From: Candidatus Aldehydirespirator catecholifindens
GTDB taxonomy: Bacteria > Actinomycetota > Acidimicrobiia > Acidimicrobiales > Aldehydirespiratoraceae
Direction of reading: 5' to 3'
Length of the DNA stretch: 42,010 nucleotides
Assembly: GCA_028283245.1 (NCBI GenBank)
Contig: JAPYNU010000032.1
Location: 1-42,010, forward strand
The position numbers and the translations under genes were made by a program. The notes beneath the pieces were generated by a model. It saw only the letters and a program-made list of their open reading frames with translations, had not been told where the DNA came from and did not search any database. Numbering within the stretch: position 1 is the stretch's first letter; the number at the start of each line of letters is the position of its first letter. Positions 41,281 to 42,010 of this stretch are shown piece after piece.

Positions 41281-42010
41281 CAGTCAGTGCAGTCGCAGGC
41301 TGGTGTGCCGTTGGCGTACCTGCCGTAAGTGGCTGCCTCTGCGCCAGAGGCAAGGTCCGCAAAGGTGGCAGAGTTCACCCCAAAAAATCCGAAATGAGAA
41401 AGGCCATCCCCGTTGCGCTTTGGAGCGGTGCGCAAATGACGCGCCTCGAAGTCAGCCCACCAGTTCATATCACTGGGCGTTCCGCTGCGACGACGCGTGT
41501 CAGGCTTGGTTCCGAGTTTGACCAGGCTGCTGGTTCCCTTCATGAAGCAGAAAACGCAGTTACCAGCGCCAGTTGGGATTCTCAAGTCAAAGTCGCGGCG
41601 CTGCCAGAAATCAATCACCCCAGCGGCATCAATTCCAGCTTCGTGAAGTGGGAAATAGGGTCTCTCTCCAGGCGGCTGAGTCCGTACCGTGCAACTGGCG
41701 GTGCTGGCACCTTCTGCAAAGAGCGTGCGCGACAGGACTCGGTCCACGCGATTCGATTCGTCTGCTCGCAGGCCGAGAAGTCGTATGTGCAAGGCCGCAT
41801 CGGGTCCCCGCATCGGCACGGGACGTGCCCCAGGTGTGACCGCTGGAAGTTGTGCAGTGGTGAAATCAGCCCAACGCTGAGCCGAGCGAGACGGTGGCAG
41901 GCTCGCGAGATGTTCTGCCCGTCGAAGCACCGACTCGGGCGACGCAGTACCACCACTGAGCGCGTAACGCTCTGCTACCGAGACCGGGCCGATCAGACCC
42001 TGTCTACTAC
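41280..42010 (-). CDS. PAPS-reductase-like (adenine nucleotide alpha-hydrolase/DndC-type) protein, N-terminus cut by the window edge
   Basis: The frame stays open to the right edge, so at least the N-terminal part is missing; the visible part is about 243 residues. It carries LLGLRADESNRVDRVLS (the RADE-type loop of the PAPS-reductase/DndC group), PYFPLHEAGIDAAGVIDFWQ and the Cys-x-x-Cys segment GAGNCVFCFMKGTSSLVKLG (codons 41547-41558), with a further Cys in STASCTVR and ACDC near the end, probable cluster or zinc ligands. DndC relatives help put sulfur in the DNA backbone, while others act in defence modules such as BREX type 4. It is the first visible gene of the operon with the GHKL ATPase. 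Confidence 0.78.
   Translation of the reverse strand, partial: SRQGLIGPVSVAERYALSGGTASPESVLRRAEHLASLPPSRSAQRWADFTTAQLPAVTPGARPVPMRGPDAALHIRLLGLRADESNRVDRVLSRTLFAEGASTASCTVRTQPPGERPYFPLHEAGIDAAGVIDFWQRRDFDLRIPTGAGNCVFCFMKGTSSLVKLGTKPDTRRRSGTPSDMNWWADFEARHLRTAPKRNGDGLSHFGFFGVNSATFADLASGAEAATYGRYANGTPACDCTD

Noticed and set aside
35768..42010. Prophage or integrative element
   Set aside because: No integrase, transposase, tRNA target or terminal repeats were seen within the window, so only an accessory module is supported.

Overview
The window looks like the chromosome of an actinobacterium, most likely an uncultured Acidimicrobiia-type lineage. The evidence is a WhiB regulator, a UPF0182 membrane protein, a luciferase-like (F420-type) oxidoreductase, a zincin-like DUF2342-type protein, a bacterial P450, frequent GTG/TTG starts and moderately high GC (judged by eye, not computed), together with a true mreB, which many rod-shaped actinobacteria lack. 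The lineage call is inference from gene content only.

Layout. 1-5.9 kb: amidohydrolase and small retropepsin-like protease, F420-type oxidoreductase, RidA, DM13 membrane protein, class IV aminotransferase, TadA. 5.9-9.1 kb: tRNA-Ser(CGA), a 1-Cys peroxiredoxin behind a 22-bp palindrome, and the NAD salvage pair pncB-pncA. 9.1-16.6 kb (plus strand): ABC exporter, polyprenyl diphosphate synthase, release factor 3, P450, and a Glu/Leu-dehydrogenase-like protein that lacks both catalytic lysines. 16.6-20.9 kb (minus): UPF0182 and a PDZ-S16 protease. 20.9-25.2 kb: small membrane protein, HEAT-repeat protein, then the tight minus-strand operon epimerase-moaE-orf150-mreB. 25.3-31.1 kb: DUF2342-type protein with a broken HExxH, MFS transporter, polyphosphate kinase, small unknown, TatA and WhiB. 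31.4-35.6 kb: VWA protein, rhodanese, phospholipase-D-like protein, MaoC-like hydratase.

35.77-42.01 kb differs in character. An AAA-type ATPase fused to a nuclease-like C-terminus is followed by a compact minus-strand operon: a PAPS-reductase-like protein cut by the right edge, a GHKL ATPase, and two proteins I do not recognise. This reads as an accessory, probably defence-type module, and is the best candidate for an undescribed system.

A second theme is an unusual density of short tandem duplications (12-21 bp units). They fall almost entirely at gene ends: across stop codons, just downstream of stops, or inside codons for disordered N- or C-terminal tails. I count about sixteen such sites. 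No CRISPR array, rRNA, insertion sequence or integrase was seen.
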